Shown here one piece after another: positions 34,652-43,994 of a stretch of 64,000 bases of DNA. Origin of the DNA: Haliscomenobacter sp965225875 (GTDB lineage Bacteria; Bacteroidota; Bacteroidia; Chitinophagales; Saprospiraceae). The stretch covers positions 2,294,001 through 2,358,000 of the forward strand of contig NZ_CBDDBS010000002.1 of the NCBI RefSeq assembly GCF_965225875.1, in the 5' to 3' direction. The notes below the pieces were generated by a model that did not search any database, was not told where the DNA came from, and saw only the letters and a list, made by a program, of their open reading frames with translations. Both the position numbers and the translations under genes were made by a program. Within the stretch, counting starts at the first letter, position 1. Each line of letters opens with the position of its first letter.

Positions 34652-35476
34652 TTATTTTACCTGTACATGAATGTGATCGTCGTGGCGAACTGCCTGACAG
34701 CCGTGGTAGCGAATGTTGTTGAGGCGGCCCAAACCCAGGCGGCCTTTGAGGTGGGGTTCGATGAAGATTTTTTCGGTTGCAGGGTCTTGTGACAAATTTT
34801 GCAGCAGTTGGGTATTCAGCTCCACATCAAAAGGATAACGTTTGGGGTCGGCTTTTACCCACGTCTGTAAAAGGCTGTACTGCCAAGCCCCTCTTTGGGC
34901 ACATATTTCAGGTTGGTTCAATTCCCCTTCAGCAGGTGGCTCCGAGAAACCGTAGCCCATAAAACTGGGGTATTGGGTCGTACTCCTCTGCTCCCGGGTA
35001 TCGTAGCGAAAAAAGGCGAGGTCCAATTTTCTACCATCACCATGGCTGAGATGGGGAAAAAGGGGGAATTTTCGGCCAAAAGGAAAATTGGCGTCCAGGT
35101 ACACCAGGTGCTGTTCGGCATCCAGTTTTTGTAAAAAACGGCCTTGTCGTATTGCCAGCTCATACAAAGCCGGGGTTACGTAATGGCGGTTACTCAGGCA
35201 AGTCCACCAACTGAGTGGCGCTACAGGGCGCTCCGACCTCGTCCCCAAGGGCAGGGCCACACGCCCATTGAGCCGGGCCAGCAAAGGTACCAATACGATG
35301 GCGGAAAAAAAATAAAGCAGGGCAAAGGATAAACTGCGCCAGGCCCAGCGCCCCTTGATCGACTTGCGCCTCATCCAGAAGGCCCGATTCAGCAACCAAA
35401 TCAGGCCACCCACCTGGGTAAGCACGGTGAGTAAAAATAGCCAGATCATTTGGATCAATACCAGGAATATGCGCAT
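34652..35476 (-). CDS. Membrane-anchored LAS-family (M15/M74-like) peptidase
   Basis: Two membrane helices lie near residues 5-33 and 48-68, followed by a periplasmic domain. Its motif set is that of the LAS metallopeptidases: H145 and D152 in SHGDGRKLDLAFF, and the HxH pair H268/H270 in DDHIHVQ at the very end. Related enzymes (MepA, M15 peptidases) cut peptidoglycan peptide bonds. The 274-residue length and double anchor are unusual for the group. Active-site residues are all in place, so activity is plausible, but peptidoglycan as substrate is inference. It is cotranscribed with the ATL gene. Confidence 0.75.
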   Translation of the reverse strand: MRIFLVLIQMIWLFLLTVLTQVGGLIWLLNRAFWMRRKSIKGRWAWRSLSFALLYFFSAIVLVPLLARLNGRVALPLGTRSERPVAPLSWWTCLSNRHYVTPALYELAIRQGRFLQKLDAEQHLVYLDANFPFGRKFPLFPHLSHGDGRKLDLAFFRYDTREQRSTTQYPSFMGYGFSEPPAEGELNQPEICAQRGAWQYSLLQTWVKADPKRYPFDVELNTQLLQNLSQDPATEKIFIEPHLKGRLGLGRLNNIRYHGCQAVRHDDHIHVQVK

Positions 35477-35617
35477 CGGGTTTGTTTTTTAGCACAAGAC
35501 ACCAATAAAATTGTTAAAATTCATACATTTATTGGGATCATGAGTTAGGAAAAGTACTGCTTTCAAATTTTATTTGTTTACATTTGCGTCGTTTTTCTTC
35601 AAAGTTAATTAGAAAAG

Positions 35618-37726
35618 ATGGCTCTGATTAGTACAATTCGCAAGAATAGCGCTTTGATTGTGGTGTTGATCGCGCTTGGCCTACTTGGCTTCATTATTCA
35701 GGATATGATGGGTGGCCAGAATAGTATCTTTGGCAGTATACAACCTAGCATTGGCAAAATTAATGGCCAAAAAGTAGACCTGAATGAGTTTAACCGCACC
35801 GAAAGTATCCTCTATGCTGGATCAACTGGTGACATTTATGCTCGTCGCAGTGCGCTGTGGGATTATTTCGTGGAAAAGGCGCTGATTGATCAGGAAGGCG
35901 AAAAGCTCGGCCTTGGGGTAAGCAAAAACGAATTGAATGACCTTCAATTTGGCCCAGAACCCAGTCCAATCATCATGCAGCGTTTCATGGATCAAACGAC
36001 CGGGCAACTCAACCGGGAACAATTGAACTCCCTGAAGCAGCAAATCACCTCCAATACCATGACTGCAACTGCTCGCTCATACTGGGCAATTCAGGAGCAG
36101 GAGATCATCAAGGATCGCATTCAGACCAAGTTGGTCAATATGGTGTCCAAGGGGATGTACATGCCTAGCTGGGCGGCTGAAATGAGCCAGAAAGAAAGTG
36201 CAACCATGATGGAGCTGGTTTACACCCGCATTCCATTTGACGCCATCGACAACTCCGAAGTATCGGTTTCTGACGAAGATTATGCCAACTACCTGAAAGA
36301 AAACCCAGGTTTGTTCAAATTCACGGAAGAAGCCCGCAAGCTCGGTCTGGTTATTTTTGACGTAAAACCAACCAAAGCAGACTCAGCTGCACATCGCAAA
36401 AAAATTGCTGACCTGATTAAGGAGTGGAAAAAGGCCACTAATGATACCGTATTTGTGGAGCAATACCTTGGAACCATCGACGGTGCCTATGTCAAAAGAG
36501 AAGGTTTGTTGCAAAATGCGGACAGCATCTTCAACTTGCCAATCGGCGGAATTTTTGGCCCATATGTAGAAGGCAACGCTTACCGTGCTGTAAAACTGCT
36601 GGACCGCAAAGTTGTACCTGACAGTGTAAAATCTCGCCATATTTTGATCCGTCCTGATGCTACAACTCCATTGGCAGTAGCTAAGGCGCGTATCGACAGT
36701 ATCAAAGGTGCCATCGAAAAAGGAACTGCTACTTTCGAAGCCATGGCTGCCCGTTTTGGCCAGGATGGTACTTCCATGAGTGGTGGCGATTTGGGTTATT
36801 CTGCTCCTGGTGGAATGGTTAAACCTTACGATGACCTGATTTTCTACCAGGCGGAACAAGGAAAATTGTACACCGTAGAGACTCAGTTCGGCGTGCACCT
36901 GGTAGAAGTAACTGGCAAAAGAATTACTTCCAATAGCTCAGGCGTACGGGTCGCTTACCTCAATGAGGTCATCAAACCTTCCAAGGAAACCGAGACCAAA
37001 CGTTTTGACGAAGCACAGCGTTTCCTGAATGCCAACAACAAAGACATCAATAGCATGTTGGCTGCTGCGAAAAAATTAAAAGGCGTTACTCAAGAAACCA
37101 GCCCAGCGGTAAATGCCAATGAATTCTTTGTGGGTTCTTTGGGCTCTGGCCAAACTTCTCGGGAAATCGTTCGTTGGGCCTTCGGTGCTTCCAAAGGTGA
37201 AGTTGCTCCTGATATCTACACTTTCACTGATCCAACCGAATTTTACACCAACAAGTACGTATTGGCTGGGGTAAAAACCATCTTCAAGCCAGGCAATGCC
37301 ACGGCAGACCAGGTGAAGGAAGACATCGAAACGGTGGTCATCAACCGCAAAAAAGGGGAACTGATCATCGACAAGATCAAGGGCAAAGGAGTAGAAGCAG
37401 CAGCAGCTCAATACAGTGCTAAAGTGGACACCCTGCGCAACATCCGTTTCAATCAGTCTTTCCTGCCCAATAACGTAGGTAGCGAGCCTCGCTTCAATGC
37501 CTACGCCTTCAAATTGAAGCAGGGTCAAACCAGCAAACCGTTTGTAGGCAATAATGGTGTGTATGTGGTTAATGCATTTAATGTTTCCACACCTAGTTCG
37601 GCTTCTGATGTGAACCAATTGAAGTCTACACTTGCCACCAGTGCACGGGCTCAGGTAGGGACTCGTTTCATGCCTGCCTTCCGTAAAATGGCTAAGATTA
37701 AGGACAACCGCTCGAAATATTTCTAA
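35618..37726 (+). CDS. ppiD: PpiD-type periplasmic peptidyl-prolyl isomerase
   Basis: This membrane-anchored folding chaperone starts MALISTIRKNSALIVVLIALGLLGFII, the usual PpiD-type anchor. SurA_N-type helices follow (LNEFNRTE to about residue 250). A rotamase (PPIC) domain starts near residue 338 with SRHILIRPDATTPL, and its closing phrases GGDLGYSAPGGMVKPYDDL and TQFGVHLVEVTGKR are intact. A second, degenerate rotamase-like region and a helical C-terminus complete about 702 residues, typical of Bacteroidota PpiD. It assists folding of proteins leaving the Sec translocon. A strong terminator follows. Confidence 0.9.
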   Translation: MALISTIRKNSALIVVLIALGLLGFIIQDMMGGQNSIFGSIQPSIGKINGQKVDLNEFNRTESILYAGSTGDIYARRSALWDYFVEKALIDQEGEKLGLGVSKNELNDLQFGPEPSPIIMQRFMDQTTGQLNREQLNSLKQQITSNTMTATARSYWAIQEQEIIKDRIQTKLVNMVSKGMYMPSWAAEMSQKESATMMELVYTRIPFDAIDNSEVSVSDEDYANYLKENPGLFKFTEEARKLGLVIFDVKPTKADSAAHRKKIADLIKEWKKATNDTVFVEQYLGTIDGAYVKREGLLQNADSIFNLPIGGIFGPYVEGNAYRAVKLLDRKVVPDSVKSRHILIRPDATTPLAVAKARIDSIKGAIEKGTATFEAMAARFGQDGTSMSGGDLGYSAPGGMVKPYDDLIFYQAEQGKLYTVETQFGVHLVEVTGKRITSNSSGVRVAYLNEVIKPSKETETKRFDEAQRFLNANNKDINSMLAAAKKLKGVTQETSPAVNANEFFVGSLGSGQTSREIVRWAFGASKGEVAPDIYTFTDPTEFYTNKYVLAGVKTIFKPGNATADQVKEDIETVVINRKKGELIIDKIKGKGVEAAAAQYSAKVDTLRNIRFNQSFLPNNVGSEPRFNAYAFKLKQGQTSKPFVGNNGVYVVNAFNVSTPSSASDVNQLKSTLATSARAQVGTRFMPAFRKMAKIKDNRSKYF

Positions 37727-37746
37727 GCGAATAGTTTATTTTGATC

Positions 37747-37787
37747 AAAAAAGCGGACGTTGGGTAACCCTAACGTCCGCTTTTTTT
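37747..37787 (+). terminator. Rho-independent terminator after ppiD
   Basis: AAAAAAGCGGACGTT pairs perfectly with AACGTCCGCTTTTTT around GGGTAACCCT and ends in a T run. It works in both directions and lies 20 bases after the ppiD stop. A second inverted repeat, GTTTACTAAA/TTTAGTAAAC, follows at 37793-37821, just before the wbpB stop on the other strand. Confidence 0.9.
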
Positions 37788-37832
37788 ATGCCGTTTACTA
37801 AACCTCAAAGATTTAGTAAACGTTTGCTCTAA

Positions 37833-38795
37833 TCATTTAAAAGGATGTTTCGCCTGCGGCAAGGCGGCCAGCGGATGGTACTCACCTGACAGTCCATGCA
37901 CTTCAGCTTCGCGAATCTCATGCACCAATGCAATCGAAGGCGCAGCATCCCGCAGGCCAAAACCCTCGCCCGCCAATACTCCCCGGTAACTCTCTGTGTG
38001 TAAATCGGTAAAACCTTCGCTAAATTCAAGCTCCTGACCATCGATGCTAATGGATCGAAAGGTGCGCCCCCCTTTTTCCTGAACTGCTGCTGGTAAGGTT
38101 TTTTCGTCGATGCTCAAAAACCAGCGTACCCGGGCTTGCGCCAATTCTAGGTAACCGGCAGCCCGATCGTGGCTATGCAGGTGTACTTCACTTTTTTGGA
38201 CTGGTCCAAAAATCCAGATCAACATGTCAAAAAAATGAATGCCAATGTTGGTAGCAATACCCCCGGATTTGGACAGCTCTCCTTTCCAGCTGGCAAAGTA
38301 CCAGGCACCACGGGAAGTAATGTACGTCAGGTCAATGTCGTATTTTTTGGCGGAGGTTTGGGCTTCGACCTGTTGTTTCAAAGCCTTGATCACCGGGTGC
38401 AGGCGCAGTTGGAGAATGGTGAAGACCTTATGGCCCGTTTCTTGTTCATTGCGCTGGAGGGCTTCGGCGTTCCAAGGATTGAGCACCAGCGGCTTTTCAC
38501 AAATGACATCTGCCCCCTGCCGCAATCCAAAGCGAATGTGCGCATCGTGCAGGTAATTGGGGGAGCAAATGCTCACGTAGTGCAAAGTTTGCCCTTTTTG
38601 CCGAAATTTTTCCAAGTGTCGATCGAAACGTTCGAACTCCACAAAAAAGGCTGCTTCAGAGAAATATGAATCCAAAACCCCAACGGAATCGGTAGGATCC
38701 ATAGCTGCAATCAAACGATTACCCGTTTCCTTAATGGCGCGCAAATGGCGGGGCGCCACGTAGCCAGCTACTCCAATCAGGGCAAAATTTTGCAC
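37833..38795 (-). CDS. wbpB: WbpB/WlbA-type UDP-sugar 3-dehydrogenase
   Basis: This NAD-dependent oxidoreductase closely follows the pattern of WbpB, which oxidises UDP-N-acetylglucosaminuronate at C3 in synthesis of diacetamido-uronic acid sugars. Diagnostic stretches are YVAPRHLRAIKETGNRLIAA at the N-terminus, VSICSPNYLHDAHI, CEKPLVLNP, DIDLTYITSRGAWYFASWKG and EFSEGFTDLHTESY. The start is a GTG at 38795 that overlaps by one base the stop of the acetyltransferase gene upstream, so the two are coupled. The partner aminotransferase (WbpE) and epimerase are not in the window, so the pathway must be completed elsewhere. Confidence 0.9.
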   Translation of the reverse strand: MQNFALIGVAGYVAPRHLRAIKETGNRLIAAMDPTDSVGVLDSYFSEAAFFVEFERFDRHLEKFRQKGQTLHYVSICSPNYLHDAHIRFGLRQGADVICEKPLVLNPWNAEALQRNEQETGHKVFTILQLRLHPVIKALKQQVEAQTSAKKYDIDLTYITSRGAWYFASWKGELSKSGGIATNIGIHFFDMLIWIFGPVQKSEVHLHSHDRAAGYLELAQARVRWFLSIDEKTLPAAVQEKGGRTFRSISIDGQELEFSEGFTDLHTESYRGVLAGEGFGLRDAAPSIALVHEIREAEVHGLSGEYHPLAALPQAKHPFK

Positions 38796-39364
38796 TAGTC
38801 TATTTTTTTTACTTGCCCCTCTTCCAACCGATACCTATCGCCAGAGCCCGGACAAGTAGCCAGGTTTTGTTCATCAAAATAGAGGCGTTCGCCGTATTCA
38901 CTCATCCAGCCGATGGCCTTGGCAGGATTGCCCACCAGTAAGGCGTAAGCTGGAACATCTTTCAAAACAACGGCCCCCGCCCCGATAAAGGCATAAGCGC
39001 CAATGCGGATGCCGCACAGTATGGTGGCATTGGCGCCAATGGTAACGCCCCGCTCTACCCGGGTTTCGCGGTACTCTCCCTTACGGTTGACGGCGCTGCG
39101 TGGATTGTACACATTGGTGAATACCATCGAAGGCCCCAGGAACACATCGTCTGCACAGATGACCCCTGAATACAGCGATACGTTGTTTTGCACTTTGACA
39201 TTTTTTCCCAAAACCACCCCATCGGCAACAAATACATTTTGTCCCAAACTGCACTGTTCACCAATGACAGCACCCGGCATGACGTGACAGAAATGCCAGA
39301 TTTTGGTGCCTGCTCCAATTTGGGCACCTGAGTCGATGATGGCGGTGGGATGTTGGTAGAACAT
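38795..39364 (-). CDS. wbpD: WbpD/WlbB-type N-acetyltransferase
   Basis: This left-handed beta-helix acetyltransferase has hexapeptide repeats (IDSGAQIGAGTKIWHFCHV, VIGEQCSLGQNVFVADGVVLG, VTIGANATILCGIRIGAYAFIGAGAVV) and the C-terminal VGNPAKAIGWMSEYG. WbpD acetylates UDP-2-acetamido-3-amino-glucuronate, the product of the WbpB/WbpE steps, and it sits directly upstream of wbpB with a 1-base overlap. The function is supported both by sequence and by this pairing. Length of 189 residues is typical. Confidence 0.88.
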   Translation of the reverse strand: MFYQHPTAIIDSGAQIGAGTKIWHFCHVMPGAVIGEQCSLGQNVFVADGVVLGKNVKVQNNVSLYSGVICADDVFLGPSMVFTNVYNPRSAVNRKGEYRETRVERGVTIGANATILCGIRIGAYAFIGAGAVVLKDVPAYALLVGNPAKAIGWMSEYGERLYFDEQNLATCPGSGDRYRLEEGQVKKID

Positions 39365-39367
39365 AGG

Positions 39368-39497
39368 AGTTGAGAAGTTGAGAAGTTGAGGAGTTGAGGA
39401 GTTGAGGAGTTGAGGCTACTGCGAGCGACTTGGATAAGGACGCGTCTAAGTCGCTTGCGGTAGCCTCAACCTTCTAAACCTCCCTCAACCTTCTCAA
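39368..39497. repeat. Palindrome of the GTTGARGA family, copy 1
   Basis: A run of about five AGTTGAGGA-type 9-mers is followed by a core at 39409-39431 that pairs with 39448-39470 (21 of 23), including GGCTAC and GCGACTT. CTCAACCTTCT-type units close the right side. The family has other members at 54407, 57931 and 61881. It lies between the MoxR gene stop and the wbpD start. Confidence 0.85.
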
Positions 39498-39500
39498 ACC

Positions 39501-40394
39501 TTATAAGCTATCAAATTTCGAAATCGCCCCCGTTTTTTCAAACAACTCCGTCAAAGACATTTGGGTTTGACGGATGTCTTGCCAATCTTTGAGGATGATG
39601 CCGAGGGTTGATTCTACGGTTTCTTTGTCCAGGTGTTCAATGTGGAGGTTGGCCAGGGCCGTGGCCCAGTCGAGGGTTTCGGCTACACCTGGCACTTTAT
39701 CGAGCCGCAGTTGGCGCAATTCGCGCATGAAGGCGCAAATTTGTTCACCCAATTTGGCATCGATCCCCGGCACTTTGCTGCGTACAATTTGTAACTCCTT
39801 ATCAAAATCGGGGTAATCGATGTACAGGTACAAACAACGGCGGCGCAAGGCTTCGGATAACTCTCGCACCCGGTTGCTCGTCACGATGACGTGGGGGCGG
39901 TGGGTCGCATGAATGGTGCCGATCTCTGGGATCGTGATTTGCCAGTCGGAAAGCACCTCCAATAAAAAACTTTCGAACTCTTCGTCAGCCCGGTCGATCT
40001 CGTCAATGAGCAGAACTGGCGCTTTATGGTGGGTAATGGCCTGGAGCAAGGGGCGTTTGAGCAGGAATTTTTCGCTGAAGATGTTTTTTTCCCGTTCCGC
40101 CAGATCCATTTCCAGGCCTTCTTCCATTTTCAGGTACAACAATTGCTGCTGGTAATTCCATTCGTAGAGGGCATGATTGGCATCCAGCCCTTCGTAGCAC
40201 TGCAAACGGATCAAGTCTGTATCTAGGGCTTTGGCCATCACCTTGGCAATCTCTGTTTTGCCAACTCCTGCCGGCCCTTCTATCAAGAGGGGTTTGCCCA
40301 GGCGCATCGACAAGAACATGGACAATACAATCGGTTTTTCGGTGATGTAGCCTTGTGCAGCCAATAAATCCTGCACTTGTTCCAGTGTTACCAT
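39501..40394 (-). CDS. MoxR-family AAA+ ATPase
   Basis: This AAA+ chaperone-like ATPase has Walker A GPAGVGKTE (about residues 39-47), Walker B VLLIDEIDRADEEFESFLLEV and sensor/arginine-finger phrases VTSNRVRELSEALRRRC. The C-terminal lid ends with the family pattern VPGVAETLDWATAL. MoxR ATPases often assist maturation of metal enzymes or von Willebrand-type partner proteins; the partner is not adjacent here. It follows the dicarboxylate symporter by 6 bases, so both may be cotranscribed. Confidence 0.85.
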   Translation of the reverse strand: MVTLEQVQDLLAAQGYITEKPIVLSMFLSMRLGKPLLIEGPAGVGKTEIAKVMAKALDTDLIRLQCYEGLDANHALYEWNYQQQLLYLKMEEGLEMDLAEREKNIFSEKFLLKRPLLQAITHHKAPVLLIDEIDRADEEFESFLLEVLSDWQITIPEIGTIHATHRPHVIVTSNRVRELSEALRRRCLYLYIDYPDFDKELQIVRSKVPGIDAKLGEQICAFMRELRQLRLDKVPGVAETLDWATALANLHIEHLDKETVESTLGIILKDWQDIRQTQMSLTELFEKTGAISKFDSL

Positions 40395-40400
40395 GGTAGC

Positions 40401-41687
40401 CTATTTATGAATCAGTGGCGTAAACTCTCCTTCACTTTTGGCCACCACAATCGTAGCGACCGCATTTCCGATCAGGTTGGTGATGGCCCTTGCTTCGGAC
40501 ATGAATCGATCCACCCCCACCAGCAGGCCCAAACCCTCGATCGGTATTTGGGGAAATGAAGACAATGTAGACGCCAAAACGATAAATCCACTTCCGGTAA
40601 CCCCAGCGGCCCCTTTGGAAGTCAGTATTAAAATGCCAACGATGTACAATTGTTCCTGAATACTCAGTTTTACCCCAAAAACCTGGGCAATGAACAGCAC
40701 CGACATCGACAAATAGATACTGGTTCCGTCCAGATTGAAGGAATACCCGGTGGGAATGATCAGGCCAGCGGCTTGTTTGGAGGCACCGTAGCGTTCCATT
40801 TTTTCAATCATGCGAGGTAGCACTGATTCTGAAGAAGAAGTGCCCAACACAATCAAAATTTCTTCTTTGATGAAGCCCAGCAATTTCCACAAACTGATTT
40901 TGGAAAAATAACAAATCAGGTTCAATACCACAAAAATGAACAAGGCCATAGTGATGTAAACTGTTAGCATGAGCATGGCGAGTGGCTTGAGGGTACCCAG
41001 ACCGTATTTGCCCACGGTGTAGGCCATCCCCCCAAATGCGCCCAAGGGGGCCAGCACCATGATCATAGCCATGATTTTGAACAAGACCTGCAGGATTTTG
41101 TCAAAGGTTTTGAGTAGCCCATGCCCGGTATCCCCCAGTTGGGCAATCCCGATGCCAAAAAGGATCGAAAAGAACAATACCTGCAACAAGTTCCCTTCCG
41201 CAAAAGCGCCCAACACGTTTGGGGGCACAATTTCAGTGATGTGATCAACCCAGGTTTTTTCCTTGCTTTTTTCTACATACTCACTGACATCACCACTGTT
41301 GAGATGGGCGGTATCCAGCCCCGCACCCGGTTGAATTACGTTAGACACCACCAACCCAATGAACAAGGCCAGGGTCGTGACCGTGATGAAATACAATAAG
41401 GCCTTCCCACCAATACGCCCAAATTGCCGGAGGTCACTCACCTTGCCAATGCCCGTCACAATGGTCAAAAAAATGATGGGCGCAATGACCATCTTGATCA
41501 TGTTGATGAAGGTTTTGGCGATGGGTTGCATGGCTTCTCCCGTTTTTGGAAAAAAAGCCCCCAGCAACACCCCTAGTGCGATGGCTACCAAGACCCTGAA
41601 CGTAAGGTTGTTGTAAAAACGTTTGGGCCGTGCTAACTGGACTTCCGGCCCTTCAGCATTTGGGTCGGGGATGTAGGATTGGATCAT
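40401..41687 (-). CDS. Dicarboxylate/sodium or proton symporter (DctA/GltP family)
   Basis: This is an inner-membrane secondary carrier of the DAACS family, which imports C4-dicarboxylates or glutamate. Family landmarks are MIKMVIAPIIFLTIVTGIG, the re-entrant loop SSSESVLPRMIEKMERYG and TGYSFNLDGTSIYLSMSVLF, where polar residues bind substrate. The C-terminal GSGFIVLASTLSSFPQIPIEG closes the fold. The 428-residue length is usual. Substrate cannot be fixed from sequence. The neighbouring MoxR gene is downstream with a 6-base gap. Confidence 0.9.
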   Translation of the reverse strand: MIQSYIPDPNAEGPEVQLARPKRFYNNLTFRVLVAIALGVLLGAFFPKTGEAMQPIAKTFINMIKMVIAPIIFLTIVTGIGKVSDLRQFGRIGGKALLYFITVTTLALFIGLVVSNVIQPGAGLDTAHLNSGDVSEYVEKSKEKTWVDHITEIVPPNVLGAFAEGNLLQVLFFSILFGIGIAQLGDTGHGLLKTFDKILQVLFKIMAMIMVLAPLGAFGGMAYTVGKYGLGTLKPLAMLMLTVYITMALFIFVVLNLICYFSKISLWKLLGFIKEEILIVLGTSSSESVLPRMIEKMERYGASKQAAGLIIPTGYSFNLDGTSIYLSMSVLFIAQVFGVKLSIQEQLYIVGILILTSKGAAGVTGSGFIVLASTLSSFPQIPIEGLGLLVGVDRFMSEARAITNLIGNAVATIVVAKSEGEFTPLIHK

Positions 41688-41737
41688 AGATTTCGGTACT
41701 TGTTGCGTAAATATAACCGAAAATCCGAGAAGCTGTT

Positions 41738-42184
41738 TTAAAAGCCCTGAACGGCACTAAAAAAGTCTATGGTAATAAATTGAGCACTATCTTGAATCGG
41801 GTAAGTTCCGTCGGCAATGCTTAGCTTACTCGTTCCCAATGCGGTCAATAGGCTCTCCGAAAAACAAAAAGCCTCTTCCAAACAAAAATACCCACTGGCA
41901 AAACGCAGCGCATACTGCTCCGGAGTGATCGAATCTTTAAAAAATTCAAACCGAATCGTCGAAGAATTGGGCGTTTGAATGTATGCTAAACTTGCTCCAC
42001 AAGGAGAGTTGCTGGCCTGATAATCTGGAGAATCCACTGCATTGATTTTACAAATGCCCAGACCTTTGCAGTTCCTGCTGCTTAAACCATATACCACTTC
42101 TGCCAAAATTTGGGTTTGCCCCCCTTTTTCGTCAACTCTTCTGGAGCCACAGTTTATGGTCTGCATTGAAGTATGTTTGGTCAT
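41738..42184 (-). CDS. Hypothetical protein
   Basis: A 148-residue protein without signal or membrane segment, mixed alpha/beta in character, with CGSRRVDEKGGQTQI near the start and a cysteine-bearing central region. The codon usage looks ordinary for the window and the frame is well separated from its neighbours, so it is probably real. I do not recognise a family. It lies on the same strand as the symporter, 50 bases upstream of its start. Confidence 0.5.
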   Translation of the reverse strand: MTKHTSMQTINCGSRRVDEKGGQTQILAEVVYGLSSRNCKGLGICKINAVDSPDYQASNSPCGASLAYIQTPNSSTIRFEFFKDSITPEQYALRFASGYFCLEEAFCFSESLLTALGTSKLSIADGTYPIQDSAQFITIDFFSAVQGF

Positions 42185-42459
42185 TTTCTCTAGCTTGCCT
42201 GTTAAAAGATAAGGTATGTTTTATGTCCAAATCTGAGGTTTAAATTTCAACAAAGCAAGGCATTTTTGCACAAAAATGACCAGCCTAAATACATGGAAAT
42301 GTAGTTGCCGACATTTTTTCCGGGAAATCAATGGTCATTTTTTTGTAAATATCAAAAAAATGTTAATTTTGGTAATCGGCTAATGAAGTTTTTAAGTTTG
42401 GATCTTACCTAAATCGTCTATCACTTGTGCTTTTTGCGGGTTTTTAAATTTTCTGATTC

Positions 42460-43926
42460 ATGGAAGAATTCAGAGAGCTTGCTCTATTGTTAAAAAATTA
42501 CTCAGCCGATCAGCACATTGATGTATTTGATAGCACATCTATCAAACAAATGCCTTTTTGGACTGCTGGGCCATTTGAAAATGGGCATACCGAAGTTGAC
42601 CATCAAGTGGAACCAGGGATGAATGGCCAATCAAAAACGATCAGCCACGACTCAAACCAGTCGCGTCAACGACTTTGGAATACTATGTTGTTCCTGGATT
42701 TGACCCAGGAAGATCATTACGATCCCCGGCGGGTAGCGTACCTCTGTTGGCAACGGCTTGCGGTGTTAAAAACCCTCATGGCGGCAGGCGCTTTTAAGTC
42801 TCTACGTGAAATAGCTGAGTCAATTCTGCAAATGGCCACAGCCTATGAGCTTACCACGATTGTGATTGAAACAGCCGCGCAACTTCGGCAATTTTGTGCC
42901 CTGCACAATGGAAATACTAAAGGGTTCGAGAAATATTCTCGAATCATCAATCGATACGAAAGCATATTGCAGGCCGAACAAGCCGCAGATGATGAATACT
43001 GCACGTTTTTATTTCTGCAAAATCAGGCCTCGCACAGCGCCCACTCACTGGCTAAACACGCCAGAGAAGCTTGTCAAAGGCTCCAAACTCATGCACAGTC
43101 CTGCACCACTAACGCCTTTGTGCTCAATTTTTACTTTCTAAAACTACAAGCTGCCTTTTTGGTAGCTGAATGGGAAGCAGTTGTACAAATCAGCAACCAG
43201 GCTACCCAATTGTTGAACCGTAAAAGCATCTCCAGTCCCGCCAAAATCAGTGCCTTTTTCCTGAGCAAAGCCCTGGGCTGGGCCAACCTGGGCCAGCTGG
43301 ATCAGGCGCTGGAAGCATTGAACACCGCCATTGCCGATGAAGCGGCAGGCAGCCCCAATTGGTACCGCCTGCAAGAAATGAAACTGACCTGGCTTTTACA
43401 CCAGGGCGAACATACTGCGGCCTTAGATCTGACCAAAACCTTAAATCTGAAAAACAAATACCCCGAATGGCCTCAGGAGCAAAAGCGATTGTACAACAGT
43501 GTTTTGTTGAGTTTAACCGATACAGGGGCGCTTCCTATATCGAACCGGATCAAAGGCATGTTGATGGCCAATTGCCTGCCCTTTCGCAGCTTGTATTTAC
43601 CTGAAATGAGTAGCTCGAATTTGGATATTAAAGCTGCTTTATTGCTCTTGCAAGTGCCAAAATGGGTCCAAAATGGGGCAAGTGGGCAGGTGGCAAATTG
43701 GTTTCAGCAATACCTGGAATTGAGTGGTGCCTGTATGCCCCAATCCGCACGTATACAAACATTGATCACCTGCCTACTGAAAATTGAAATGGGGAACCCC
43801 TCGGCGGAGGTGGCCCAGGATGGTGTAAGGCAATTGAAAAACCTGCCCCTGGATTACAGCAGCCCTGAAGCCGCTCCGGAAATCATTCGGATTGAACAGA
43901 TTTTGCAGACGCTGATTGAAATTTAA
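42460..43926 (+). CDS. Helical repeat protein of unknown function (paralogue 1)
   Basis: A 488-residue soluble protein of helical hairpins, with TPR-like stretches (ISAFFLSKALGWANLGQLDQALEALNTAI). No signal, membrane helix or enzyme motif is seen. It shares with the next gene the segments around FDSTSI... and the (L)FLDLTQ-type block, indicating gene duplication, though similarity by eye is modest. Such pairs occur in Saprospirales and may serve as scaffold or regulator, but no function is known to me. The gap to the next gene is 68 bases, so the two form an operon. Confidence 0.75.
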   Translation: MEEFRELALLLKNYSADQHIDVFDSTSIKQMPFWTAGPFENGHTEVDHQVEPGMNGQSKTISHDSNQSRQRLWNTMLFLDLTQEDHYDPRRVAYLCWQRLAVLKTLMAAGAFKSLREIAESILQMATAYELTTIVIETAAQLRQFCALHNGNTKGFEKYSRIINRYESILQAEQAADDEYCTFLFLQNQASHSAHSLAKHAREACQRLQTHAQSCTTNAFVLNFYFLKLQAAFLVAEWEAVVQISNQATQLLNRKSISSPAKISAFFLSKALGWANLGQLDQALEALNTAIADEAAGSPNWYRLQEMKLTWLLHQGEHTAALDLTKTLNLKNKYPEWPQEQKRLYNSVLLSLTDTGALPISNRIKGMLMANCLPFRSLYLPEMSSSNLDIKAALLLLQVPKWVQNGASGQVANWFQQYLELSGACMPQSARIQTLITCLLKIEMGNPSAEVAQDGVRQLKNLPLDYSSPEAAPEIIRIEQILQTLIEI

Positions 43927-43994
43927 ACGACTGTTAGTTATAGGAGCCGGACCCCAAATGCCATCTACGCCATTGTTCATCAAATCACTGTAAA

